From Ixodes scapularis (Eukaryota; Arthropoda; Arachnida; Ixodida; Ixodidae), in the NCBI RefSeq assembly GCF_016920785.2, contig NW_024609846.1, positions 75,773,816-75,837,815 on the forward strand: DNA of 64,000 nucleotides, given 5' to 3'. The first letter of the stretch is position 1; the number at the start of each line of letters is the position of its first letter. Below the pieces are notes generated by a model, which did no database searches, had not been told where the DNA came from, and worked only from the letters and a program-made list of their open reading frames with translations. A program made the position numbers and the translations under genes. Below are positions 21,058-30,978 of the stretch, one piece after another.

Positions 21058-23860
21058 CTAATGTCAAACCTTAATATTTGATGGAGTTCAAAGACTACCA
21101 CCGTACCAACTCGCCCGGTTATTCTTTCTGTCAAAGAATAATAGCCAATAGTAATAAACAAATAAATGCCAACCATTAATTGGTTACAAAGACGTAATTG
21201 GTGCAGTGCAGCCCTACGCTACTCTACTCTTTTGATGATATCAGGTAATGTGTAAATGTATAGGGCAGTTCATAGCAACCATTTATGTCCGACCCATTAT
21301 ATTGAGTTTTTTCTTTATATAAAAGTTATATGAAAAAAAGTGCTCTTCCTAAATTAAGCCGCACCACTGAATGTACAATAGCGTGTAACGTTTATGTATG
21401 TTCTCAGCGAAAGAAAAGGATGCATTAAAAAAAGGCCAATCATTTTGTTTCCTCTCTGTTAGAGCTTCTTTCACGTACACGCAAAATGTGGGTGTCTACG
21501 TCTAAAAGAGTGGAATTGACATTTCCTGCAGGGCTGGAAGGCCTGACTCAGTTTGGCTAGCAGCTTGAAACCTATGGGAACCTGGGGAACTGAACCACAA
21601 TAGTGAGAGTGACACCCGCCTTGCACTTCCTGAGCGATGGCACCATGAGGAAGGGGGAGCTGCCCTAAAGTGAATGCAATAGCAGATGGGTCGTTCCAGT
21701 GAACCCCTATACAGATGATACCAAGCAGAAAATTATTAATAAATGTGTTATTAAAAACATGGAATGTGAATGGCACGGACAAGAAGGAGGAGATCAACAC
21801 AGCGCTGTGTTGTGTTCAGATCCTCTGTTCCCATATTCTTCATGATTTCTTTTCAATAATTGGCTACTAACTAGTCCAATCATCACCACTAGTCAATAAA
21901 AGTATGCTGCTATTTATTACTATGCATTAACACTGTGCTTGCAGTTGAATCGTACAGTCATTTATTAATGGTTAAAAACAAAAAGGAGGGTGCAAGCTAG
22001 CTAAACAGGCTAAACACATAATTTATTAAAGACGGGTTCTCTGAAGGATGACACAAACGCAGAGAAGTATCAAACACAGCTGAGTATTAATGGACAAAAA
22101 ATGAATAGGCGACCCAAAAAAGAAAACGCAGGAGAAGACATGAAGTCAGTTTTTACAATTCCTCTTCTGCTTGCCACCACTTTACAAAGGGAATTCCTTC
22201 CTGGGCCTTACAACGTTTTACTGTTCACAACCCCTGACATACCCAAGGACAGTAAACATAAAAAAGCAACCTACTAACATTTGGGTAAATGTGGTTGAAC
22301 AAACAACAGGGAATGCCTTGAGCTTTCAACCTAGGAAATAAAAAATTGCACAACATCAAGATTAAAAAAAAAAACAGACGGACGCATCACACCTGTTTCT
22401 AACAAAAATATATGCCAAGAAGCTTCTTCCACTCAATGGCAAAACACAGGGAAGGCACTAATATATTTCTAGGTTTCATCATTGTTAGTGATTCTTTCAG
22501 TATACCCTTGTGGTCAATCTCTTTAGTCAAAATTGTTTCATCATCATCATTCATTAAATCATCATCACAGTTTTGTTCTTTAAAGGGGTACGGAAACAAA
22601 AATCGAAATACTCAAGTTTCGTTTGGAAGGGAATCAAGTATGAGGGATAATAACCGTAAATGATAATCGCACGTTTGTATTTTGAACGGCTGGCTATATT
22701 TTGCGTTCCAGACGGTGCACTCCAGCAAGCGCTCGAAGAGAAGCGAACGAAGAGCGCGATGCGTCAGGGGATATCCGGCGCAAACAAAAGCAGAAAGAAA
22801 AGATTCCCCGCGTTCGTGGAGTAGCAAGGCAGGCGTGGTTATCAGCTTTGCCCTTGGTGGCGCTGGCAGCGTTGTGGTGGTGTCAATAGCGTCAGCGCGT
22901 TACAACCGAGCCGTTCGAAGTACCCGTGGCGTGACGAGCGTGTGGCTGGCCCACGTGGGCTGGCCCAAGGAGCACGTAGCTTCCACAACACTGTCAGCTT
23001 AGGGCTCAACGGGATGGGGAAAGCAACTTTTGTTTGAGTTTTAAGCGACGGGCTAATCTTCTAGGGGGAGAATGGCTGTTTCCGGTTGCACGAACGAGGG
23101 TCCGAGAATGAGGGGAGTCCTTCCTTTCCGTCTTCTTGGACCGTTTGGTACAATGCACGATTTGTGAGTTGAGCCAGATGCGCGTAGGAGGCAAGTGATA
23201 AGCGAAGCGTGGGTTGCCTGCAATCCCCTGAGACAAACAAAACATGTCACTTGATCTCCAAACAGGAAAGCTTTACATGCTTCGTTTGTGGCAAACCATG
23301 ATGTTCACAATGGTTCAGCCGTGCAGTGCGATGCTTGGGGCCACTGCTTGCTCACTTAGAGTTCGAGAAAGGGGGGTGCCGTAGCCCTTCCCAATTGCCC
23401 ACGGGGTTATGATGTGGCCTGCAAGGAGCTCTTTTGTATTACTTCATGAAGTGAGCTGTGTTTAGTGTGACTCATTATTTCTTTATCACATGCCTCGTAT
23501 GTGGTGATGTGGCAATCCCTCTAAGTGAAAAAAGTGTAAATGTGTTCAGTAAACATGATAAGCTGTAAATCATGTAATATTAATATAAGAATATGCAATA
23601 CCATATATGATTTTTGTACAATTTACAAGTTCTGTTATGTGTATTGGACACATTCCAATGAAATGTTCACTGGGGTCTATACTTCATTTCACCCTTCGTC
23701 CGAGCGCGGCGGACGCTACCAGCCAATCCAGCGTCGGGAGAGCGTCATGTGACCTTGTACTCCACATAACCAAAACGTCGCATGATACTCTCCCGGCGAC
23801 AGATTGGCTGGGGTGGCCCAGCATCCACTGGGCCAGCCCAGCAGGTGCCCATTTCATGCC
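21058..23860. other. Element 3 interior, no gene recognised
   Basis: AT-rich sequence with short open frames only. A block at about 22580-22860 and another at 23000-23250 share words such as accgtttgg and gaaagaa in opposite orientation. They may be decayed arms of one inverted element, but I could not prove it by eye. Confidence 0.4.
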
Positions 23861-24057
23861 AAGCACCCTTTACCAAGGGTGTTAGCAAGCACCCTTTATG
23901 AAGGGTGCTTGCCTGAACGCCATAAGGGTGTTAGCCCAGGGACAAACTGATTTACACCCTTAAATGTGTAAAAACGTTTACTGTGTACTCAAGGCTTCTC
24001 TTTCCCATTAGTGCCAGTAAGCCTGTGTAAACTGAAAAATATTGTAACTGAAGAGTA

Positions 24058-24186
24058 GAGAGTTTTAGTAGATCGCTCCCATGACTCCGATAACGATACC
24101 CGATACTCCGCCACCGCCTCCCTTGCGCATGCATAGTATCGTTATCGGGGCTATCGGAGGTATCGGAACGATCTACTAAATCTCTC
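24058..24186. repeat. 129-bp palindromic MITE
   Basis: The arms GAGAGTTTTAGTAGATCG and CGATCTACTAAATCTCTC are inverted. The inner sequence is also largely self-complementary (ccgataacgatacc with gtatcgttatcgg). The whole unit would fold into one long hairpin. It lies in the right core of Element 1. Confidence 0.8.
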
Positions 24187-24521
24187 CATTGTTGCACTGT
24201 CCCTTCACCTAAAGTTACTTCTTTCTTTTTTTTTTTTTTACTGCTGCACTACCGGGGGATCTTAATGGTGGGACAACATACCATCCCTGAACCCACGACG
24301 ACTGGAATGGTGGTCGCAACCAGCGTCGTAAGACTTACTACTCAAAAAGGTCCAATAAATATTGAGCAGACTTGCAGCAGCTTCGCGTGTCATTACTATG
24401 TAAAAGTTTCTGGGGTTGAGTTCTCAAACTTGGACCTCCCGAAACTCTTGACAGTCTTCTGAGGAACATCCAAATTTTCTGGCAGTCTGTGATAAATTAT
24501 GTATTAAGTGTATAACTACAG

Positions 24522-24780
24522 CCACTTTTGGCCAGTGACTGGCCGGAAGTCAATGGCTAGTGGCTGGCCAAACGTGAATGGCCAGTGGCTGGCCGAAAGT
24601 GACTGGCCAAAGCTGAATGGCCATTCTCTGGCCTAAAGTGAATGGCCAGCCACTGGACAAAGGTGAATGGCCAGTCACTGGCCTAAAGTGAATAGCCAGT
24701 CACTGGCCTAAAGTGAATGGCCAGTCACTGGCCTAAAGTGAATGGCCAGCCACTGGCATAAAGTGAATGGCAAGTTACCA
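24522..24780. repeat. 25-bp tandem array at the right end of Element 1
   Basis: About ten units of ggccagtcactggcctaaagtgaat, with agc or tgg variants. The core GGCCAGTSACTGGCC is nearly palindromic. The units differ in length from the 61-bp units at the left end, so the two ends are not simple inverted copies. Confidence 0.88.
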
Positions 24781-24896
24781 GACGAGGACGAAAACACTGC
24801 TATTGCCGAGCACTTTGGCCAAGCTTGGGCCATCGAAAATCTGGTTGGCCATAGTACACTTGCCAGCGATGGCCCATTCACAACGTGCTGCTTGGG

Positions 24897-25222
24897 TGAT
24901 GCATATTAAGTGACTTAAGTTTACTTATCAAGCGCTGGTGCGGGACCCGATCAAACGCTTTCGAAAAATCGATAAGGATAGCGTCAGTTTGCGTTTGTGA
25001 ATGAATGTTGTCATGGATATCAGTGATAAATTCAAATAACTGAGTTTCACACAACTTCTCTTTACGGAAGCCGTGTTGGTTAGGAAAAAAGAAATTAATT
25101 TCTGTAAGGTAATTCACAATATGGCTGTAGATCACATGTTCCAGAGGTTTACAGGGTATGCTAGTTAGGGAAAGCCCTTCAAAGAATTGATTAAAAGTAA
25201 TCGCACTTTCTAAATCGGACAA
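24897..25222 (-). pseudogene. LINE B reverse transcriptase, N-terminal half
   Basis: The minus-strand frame contains SLTSIPCKPLEHVIYSHIVN, QHGFRKEKLCETQLFEF and ILIDFSKAFDRVPHQRLIS, the fingers and first palm motifs of a CR1-like RT. It stops at SLNMH where Element 1 begins and resumes at 4757. Between 25222 and 25420 the frame is broken, so the copy is defective apart from the big insertion. Confidence 0.85.
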
Positions 25223-25419
25223 CGTATCCCCATGGATGTCAGAAAGACCACTCGGGGCATTTTGACTTTTCGGAGGGCTAATGATTTTCCAAAATTTTTT
25301 TAGGATTTGAACTTAGTAGTTGTTTAAGAGTGCCACCAAAGAATCGTTGTTTGGCATCTTTAATTGCCTGCTTACAGAGTTTAGAATGGTTTAAATATTT
25401 GTCCCAAGAGGTCGTACTA

Positions 25420-26346
25420 TTATGCTTCTTTGCACTTAAAAAAAGTCGTTTTTTTCGTGTTAAGGAGGCTTTTTAGATACCTCGAGAACCATGGCTTTTG
25501 TGTATTAGATGGTACTTTGTTTTTAGGCACAAATAGATGCATAAGTTCTAAAAGCCTGTCCTTGATTAGAGTCCAGTTATCTTCAACTGCTCTGAGACTA
25601 AAAGAACCCTGAAATTCGATAAGGAATGACTGGAGTGCCGAAGTAATCTCCGGTAGGTTTGCCCTAGCATAATCAAAGATGACTTTATGTTCGCAACATT
25701 TTTTGTGAACAGCAATGTTAGCGTCGATCACCACCATTCGGTGTTCACTGATAGCGTCAATAGCATTTACAGATAGAATTAACTCCGGAATAGACGTAAA
25801 GAATAAATCAAGAATCGCATTGTTTCGCGTAGGCACCAACACAACCTGGTCAAGAGAACAAGATTTACAAATATCAATTAAGTCCCTACACTGCGAAAAA
25901 CTTCTGCAACTACTCTCAGGCACACAATCAATCCAGTGAATCCCGGGATAAATGAAATCCCCACCAAGAAATACAGGACACTGCGGGTAACGTAGTGTAA
26001 CAAAATTAAAAAGTTTATACAATTCCTGGAGAAACACAGCTTGCGAGTCTGGAGGCCTATAACCAACTCCAACTAAGATATGAGAAAATGCACATTTAAC
26101 TTTGACAGAGCCTACCTCAATATCGGCATCTAGCTCCACAACTACCGAGGAGAAACACTTTTGGATTGCAACAAGAACACCACCTCCCCTAGACAATGAA
26201 CGATCTTTTCTATGAATGGTAAAATCACTGTGAATTAAAAGTTCTTCATTAGGTGTACTACTAGAGAGCCATGTTTCGCTTCCCAAAATGACGTGGGGGC
26301 GGCATACTTCAATAGTGCTACTCAACTCATCTTGTTTCGACAACAA
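25420..26346 (-). pseudogene. LINE B ORF2 apurinic/apyrimidinic-type endonuclease domain
   Basis: A 308-codon open frame nicks target DNA for target-primed reverse transcription in this class. Visible motifs are SETWL (23-27), GGGVLVAIQ (54-62), GYRPPDSQ (95-102), GGDF (128-131, usually GGDFN) and SEHRMV (200-205, usually SDH). The C-terminal part (about 215-308) is the linker towards the RT. The ATG at 26346 overlaps the end of ORF1 by 25 nt in another frame. The frame appears to begin upstream as TFLVANCRSLLS after a TAA. The continuation to the RT is broken at 25222-25420. Confidence 0.85.
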
Positions 26347-27398
26347 GCTTCTACAATTAGCAACAAGGAAGGTTTACTGATTGACCTCACTTTCTGTGGT
26401 AGACCGTCATTCTCGTTCTTGAGAGATTGGAAATTAATTTTTGGGTAAGCGTTTTGCAATTCAACCACCTGGTTCAAAGTGGAGTCGTAAACAAACGCTT
26501 TGTCGTCGATGAACAGTTTGTCGAAACCAAATCGAACTTTTTTCTGCGCATCACGATGCGGTTTTCCAAATTCTCTGAGTTTCCTACGAGCCTCCTGAAT
26601 ATGTGGCGAGAAATCTTCGTCAATCCACACTTTAAAGGATGGAACATTCCTTAAGGCCGGGGCCTTACTAAGCACTTCTTGTTTTTTCTTAAAACTTTGG
26701 AACTTAACCACAATCATACGGTGAAACCTGTCACGTTTCCTACCTATACGATGTGCCCGTTCAATTTCACCCGGGTCAACGTTTAGGTAAGTTTTAACAA
26801 AGTCTATCACTATCTGCTCAGTACGATTCCAAGTCTCACCGTGTTCCTCCGGAATTCCTTTGAAGATAAGATTATTTCGTCGAGAGCGATTATCCAGAGC
26901 ATCTACGTGCCGCGCTACCGCGTCAACATTATCACAGGTTAGAGATAATTTCCGTAAATTGCTTTCCAGTGAGCTTATATCGCGTTTCATTGAAATCACG
27001 TCCTCCTGGCAGCTCGATTGAGCGTCCACTTTTTTTTCAAGTTCCGTCACCCTTCCTCTTAGGCTCGAAATGCCGGCCTGAATAGCATTTAATTTGTCCG
27101 TATTTTCTTTCTGATAGCTTTCGGTATTCTGCAGAAGCCTGTCTAGAGTGGTCTGGAGCCTTTCGAGCTGCGTGGAATCGGTTTTAGGTCCAGGATTAGT
27201 CTCGACATCACCCTCAGGAATCAGTAGAGCGCAAACGCACACTAAGACGAATATCAGGCGGAACTTTGGCAAAGACAAGTTCAGAGTAGGTAACAACAAT
27301 CGATGACGTCCTTTAGTGGAACGAGATCGAAAAAAACGTCCAATGCGAGCACGATAGGCAGCAACGCAGATGCCCATGCTCACAAAGTAGACGTACAC
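26322..27398 (-). CDS. LINE B ORF1: 2A-like peptide, coiled coil and RRM-like RNA-binding protein
   Basis: A 358-codon frame. Residues 46-60 are hydrophobic (FRLIFVLVCVCALLI). They lead straight into EGDVETNPGP, ending at residue 71, the signature of a 2A ribosome-skipping peptide with the skip between G70 and P71. This is followed by a heptad-rich coiled coil (about 75-170) and a segment NRSRRNNLIFKGIPEE … ERAHRIGRKRD (about 170-220). That segment matches the RRM-like domain of LINE ORF1 proteins, which bind the element RNA. The open frame is long and undamaged. 2A sequences at the start of ORF1 are known in some CR1-like and trypanosome LINEs. Whether it works here is inference. Confidence 0.85.
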   Translation of the reverse strand: MYVYFVSMGICVAAYRARIGRFFRSRSTKGRHRLLLPTLNLSLPKFRLIFVLVCVCALLIPEGDVETNPGPKTDSTQLERLQTTLDRLLQNTESYQKENTDKLNAIQAGISSLRGRVTELEKKVDAQSSCQEDVISMKRDISSLESNLRKLSLTCDNVDAVARHVDALDNRSRRNNLIFKGIPEEHGETWNRTEQIVIDFVKTYLNVDPGEIERAHRIGRKRDRFHRMIVVKFQSFKKKQEVLSKAPALRNVPSFKVWIDEDFSPHIQEARRKLREFGKPHRDAQKKVRFGFDKLFIDDKAFVYDSTLNQVVELQNAYPKINFQSLKNENDGLPQKVRSISKPSLLLIVEACCRNKMS

Positions 27399-27772
27399 GA
27401 TACACTCGCGCTGGGATTTGCGGCCAGAGTAACACAGCTAAGTGAAAACGGTGCAATGTTCTTACCTGCGAGACGAAACAGACGAGCGATAAGCTTTTCA
27501 GCCAAGAAGGCCGCAAATCCCAACGGAGTGCAGCTCAACCGCCCGTTTTATAGCGCCGACCAAAGCGAAGCTCGATGGTGTCGCCGCCGTGTAGCAGATT
27601 TCACGACGCAAGATGACGAAGTCGGAAACTTGAGCGGCGGTGAAACGATGGATGAACCATGCAGGAGTGATAGCCGTCGTGCTCTGCTTTGCTGATCAAA
27701 TCGGGTGGACGAAAAGCTGCGAGACGAAACAGACGAGCGATAAGCTTTTCAGCCAAGAAGGCCGCAAATCCC
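27399..27772 (-). promoter_or_regulatory. LINE B 5' untranslated region with duplicated 56-bp segment
   Basis: A segment reading ctgcgagacgaaacagacga … ccgcaaatccc occurs at 27466-27521 and again at 27717-27772, offset by 251 bp. The second copy abuts LINE A, so it marks the 5' end of LINE B. Such repeated 5' units often act as promoters in LINEs. On the minus strand the inner copy is followed by CAG/GTAAG, a good splice-donor match. Transcription of the unit is inferred. Confidence 0.6.
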
Positions 27773-27774
27773 CA

Positions 27775-29110
27775 TTAATTAATCACACAATATTGCTGGA
27801 AAAGTTAGAGCGCTATGGTATTCGTGGAACTGCTATGAATTTATTTAGATCTTACCTGCAGTACCGTAAACATTTCGTTACCATTAACAACTATATTTCA
27901 ACGACTCAAAAAATTCAAACCGGAGTACCTCAGGGTAGTGTGCTCGGGCCACCCTTATTTATTATTTTTATTAATGATATTGAAAATAGTGTACCACAGG
28001 CAAACCTTGTTTCTTATGCTGACGACACAACTATTTTTATTAAGGGCCATACAGCGGATGAAATAGAGAGAACGGCAATAAGAGTCCTTCAAACATCGAT
28101 TTGTGGACGAAAGTAAACGGGCTAAAAATAAACGCGGAAAAAACTAAATGTGTGTTATTTGGACCACGAAATAGACAAGTACCTAATTTGCTTCAAATAA
28201 CTTTAGGGTCTTCAACACTTCAAGTGGTAAAGTCGGTAAAAATATTGGGCGTTTATTTCACTGAATCGTTGTCATGGAATGAGCACGTTGATTATATACA
28301 TCAAAAAGTTCGTAAATCTATTGGTCTCCTTTGTAAGAATCGGGATGTATTTCCAACAGGTGTTAAATTACTTTTATATTATTCTTTGATTTACACTCAC
28401 TGCGTGTATCGCCATTTAGTTTGGGGCCAAACAACGATACAAAATATAACAAAACTACTGCTAACCCAAAAGAGGGTTCTTCGAATTATCGCAAATGTAC
28501 CCTTCTTGCACCCTTCTCGGGAGCTCTTTCTTAAACATAACGTCATTCCTATTGACCACTTGTACCAATTTCGCCTGCTGGTGATGTATAATATGGCATT
28601 AAAACACAATATTTCTTTCCTTTTCGCACTGTCGGGCTTAGCAAAACTAGATCATAAATATGTCACACGTCACGGCGAAATTTGGAGCGTTTCAATACCT
28701 CGTTCGAATTACGGCTTTACATCATTAAAATACGCATTACCATCTTTACTTAATAAACTCGAAGCCAATGGTATCAGCATCTATGGGACATCAAATCGGA
28801 TGTTGGCAAAAATCATATTAAAGACAGCATAATTTTTACCTCTTGTGCCTGGAGTTTTTGTATCTGTGGTGAAACTTTTTTCTACTTTAAAAATATTTGT
28901 TTTGATGCATTCAAGCTGAGTGCAACAATGTGAATAGTCGTTATTGTGTTTTAGTGCCCATTTTTGTGTTTTGGTTGTGTTTCCAATGCTGCTTTCCCGC
29001 CAAAGTGTGTTAGGGCGCCAGGACCTCGTCAAGCTGCAACCGCAGCTTTTTGTCCTGACGTCCTTCCTTTTTGTACCAACCAGAATGGGAAATAAAATAC
29101 AGTATTATTA
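27775..29110 (+). mobile_element. LINE A, last segment: RT palm/thumb and 3' end
   Basis: The frame begins LINHTILLEKLERYGIRG, the direct continuation of FSKAFD at 3569. It then has TGVPQGSVLGPPLF and the catalytic YADD at 28015-28026. A frameshift near 28098 moves to the frame 28101-28832 (WTKVNGLKINAEKTKCVLFG, then LLLTQKRVLRIIANVPF), which ends in a normal stop. The 3' end is an AATAAA followed by a short (TATTA) tail at about 29092-29110. The frameshift and two interruptions make the element inactive. Confidence 0.85.
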
Positions 29111-29680
29111 ATATTATATACGGCTCTGACCTCGGGGTAGTGCAGTTAGATACATTTCCAACAGACGGCGAGGGTCGTTCCGTCCGCTGTGTTTGTTTGA
29201 GCTTGTTCTTTTGTGTGTCGTCTTTCCCGTTCGATCGCTGCCTGCTTGGAGAAGATGGCAGCGTCCAGTATGTGGTGTGGCCTTTCTGTCGATGAAATCA
29301 TAGATATCCGCCTCTTCGACAGTGATGATAACGGGGCGTCTGGTCAGGGAGTTTTTGGAGCCTTCTGTCGACGGCGGGAGCGATTCCGACAGCACTTCTG
29401 AGTCCGAATCACGACAAGAATGCACTGTCTGTGCGACGCCTAAGCCACAGAGGATGGAGTGCTTCGAGATCTTCCATCCGAGGAAGAATCTGTGAGGGCC
29501 TATTGATTTAAAAACTTAAACGAATCACTTCAGCATGTAGATAAATATGTTTTCTGCACCGAGTTTTACTGCAAAATTATACAAGTAAAACAGTTACGCC
29601 TAGTGTGGCCGTTTTAGGGGGGAAATGTGCGATATATACGGCCCGGCAGTGCGCGACGCAAGCGGGAGCGAATGGGTTAA
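29110..29680 (+). mobile_element. Internally deleted piggyBac-like element
   Basis: The right end GGGTTAA at 29674-29680 is a piggyBac-type end with its TTAA target. A short gene starts at ATG 29255 and reads MAASSMWCGLSVDEIIDI, an N-terminus like piggyBac-derived transposases. After one shift (near 29340) it becomes SVDGGSDSDSTSESESRQE and then CTVCATPKPQRMECFEIFHP with a stop at 29501. The last part looks like the cysteine-rich C-terminus of these transposases. The whole DDD catalytic core is missing. The left terminus is not visible, perhaps lost at the LINE A end. Confidence 0.55.
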
Positions 29681-29843
29681 TTTGGCCAGTGTATTTGTGG
29701 CCATGTGCCTCAAAGCTGCCATCAGACAGTGTAAGCAATCAGGGAAAAAAGGCACCTTCAAAACCTCTCATCTCATGACCAAGGTTTTCATTCTGGTTTA
29801 AGTAACGGGTAAACGGAGCATAGATACCATTTTTTTAGCGACC

Positions 29844-29879
29844 AATTAACAATATCTGCCACGGCAGATATTGTTAATT
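29844..29879. repeat. Perfect 17-bp-arm palindrome
   Basis: AATTAACAATATCTGCC, spacer AC, then the exact reverse complement. No T-run follows, and the organism is eukaryotic, so it is not a bacterial-type terminator. Confidence 0.9.
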
Positions 29880-30063
29880 ACGTAGCTCTCACTGATGCTT
29901 TGTAGAATTTTGAAGTTTAAGCAAGTATGAAACAAACAAAAGTTATCGAAAGATGCGCCTCTTCCCATTTGTTTTTTTCTCTTCAGCAATCTCGATAACC
30001 AAAAGCTGATTCTCGCTCCTCAGCTTCCTCATTCGGAGCTTGTGCTCCCGCGCTTACATTTCC

Positions 30064-30394
30064 AATTATGTTTTTAAATATGTGAGACGGAAAGCGTGCT
30101 CCTCCTCCTTCTTCTCCTGGTCGCGTCTCAGATATCCGAGACGGACGTCTTGCTCGGCGCCCATTGTGCGCTCCAGCACACCAAAGCGCCCTCCGCCATG
30201 GGCAGGCACCCGCACCTCCTGGGGCACAGCTGAGGAGCTGGCACGCTCGTCCCTGGCCGATGCAAAGGAGGCCGCTGCTGCGGGGCGCACAGCTTCGCGG
30301 CGCACTGCAGCTGCGGGGCGCACCACAGCTGCGGGAGGTACCACAGCTGCAGGAGGGTCAACAGCTTCGTCCACTTCATGATTTATTGGGTAAT
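30064..30394 (-). CDS. Candidate last exon, Ala/Pro/Val-rich then charged helix; function unknown
   Basis: On the minus strand the acceptor tatatgcag (rc of 30395-30403) opens a frame YPINHEVDEAVDPPAAVV. It continues with repeated PAAVV/RPAAAV units, then SFASARDERASSSAVPQE, and ends in a charged helix (MGAEQDVRLGYLRRDQEKKE … FRLTYLKT) before a stop at 30064-30066. The charged end resembles the C-terminal helices of Myb/SANT-like proteins linked to Harbinger elements, but I see no DNA-binding domain. An alanine-type repeat in GC-rich sequence could also be a chance frame. Confidence 0.35.
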
Positions 30395-30879
30395 CTGCAT
30401 ATAAGAAAAATGGAAAACGTCAGCAAACTCAGTTAGTGAGAAAGCGAACACATAACATGGTTATTAGCACCGAGCAAATGGGCTTGGAGTAACTTTCTTG
30501 TTTGTTTTGTTTGGTGCGCACCATAGGCGTTCAGGCCCAGATGTGCGGCCGGTGAACGATACGACATTTCTCACGGTTGTGTTTGACTGTCGCTTTCTTG
30601 AAACCAGTTTGAATGGGGTGTTGTGCCCATATTATTACAAAATAACTTTGTGTCAAAATGTGAAGTTGAATTACGAGAATGCAAGCGAGTGCCGACTTCA
30701 TTTTAGGCACCGCAGGTCAGTACAGAAGACATGAGAAGTGCGCTAGAATTCAGCTTCTCGATGGCGTCTTCGAGTTTTACATTACGAACTAAGGCATCAC
30801 CAACAATGAAAAAAACATCAATCGCAAAAAGGTCATTTTATCAATGGACGTACAAAACACATATTTTAACTTGCTGACC

Positions 30880-30962
30880 GGCAATACTAACTTCTGAATG
30901 AGCTTCGGCCGATAGCTCTGGCTTTTCAGGAACCTCATCTCCATGGTTCTCCCCCTCATATT
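30880..30962 (-). CDS. Candidate upstream exon of the same minus-strand gene
   Basis: The frame LKYEGENHGDEVPEKPELSA on the minus strand is followed by EAHSE and a GTTAGT that could be a donor. Acidic composition and position suit the exon at 30064-30394. Its 5' side is cut by the hAT MITE at 30979. Beyond that MITE, 32463-32580 has another minus-strand frame (VHCHGFKWCTEWDLRTGDP) that may be an earlier part. Confidence 0.3.
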
Positions 30963-30978
30963 TTAAGACGTCACCAGG

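Larger units (their letters stand above)
17757..23985. mobile_element. Element 3: 6.2-kb unit with CACAGTAAA inverted ends
   Basis: The left end CACAGTAAAAGTTTTTACAC is matched at the right by the inverted sequence ending GTTTACTGTG (23981-23985 are CTGTG). TA flanks both sides (17755-17756, 23986-23987). The inverted similarity extends about 35 bp through TTTAAGGGTGT. Near both ends lie scattered AAGGGTGT/ACACCCTT units, including several imperfect copies at 23860-23960. The interior has a TTAA MITE, a long CA/CG microsatellite and hairpins, and no recognisable transposase. TA duplication would suit Tc1/mariner-like mobilisation, which is an inference. Confidence 0.7.
4760..24896. mobile_element. 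Element 1: 20.1-kb unit with CCCAAGCAGCAC inverted ends inserted in LINE B
   Basis: The left end CCCAAGCAGCAC (4760-4771) is matched by GTGCTGCTTGGG (24885-24896). A TG (CA on the minus strand) flanks each side at 4758-4759 and 24897-24898. With the unit and one CA removed, LINE B reads ATG CAT CAG TCT CTT, giving SLNMHQSLVDWIKEF. That is unbroken across the junction, so this is a clean insertion. Just inside the ends lie a 61-bp array (left) and a 25-bp array (right). Without Elements 2 and 3 the core is only about 2.5 kb (4760-6148, 17517-17756, 23986-24896) and has no transposase frame, so it looks non-autonomous. The superfamily is unknown to me. A 2-bp duplication argues against hAT, piggyBac and Helitron. 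Confidence 0.8.

Noticed and set aside
24265..24462. 65-codon plus-strand frame in the Element 1 core
   Set aside because: It matches no domain known to me, is short, and has no splice sites or neighbour that support it.
4760..24896. Helitron or Polinton explanation for Element 1
   Set aside because: It has inverted ends and a 2-bp duplication, unlike Helitrons (no TIR, no duplication) and Polintons (long TIRs, 6-bp duplication). No polymerase, integrase or helicase frame is present.
29844..29879. Rho-independent terminator
   Set aside because: There is no T-run after the hairpin and the sequence is from an animal genome.
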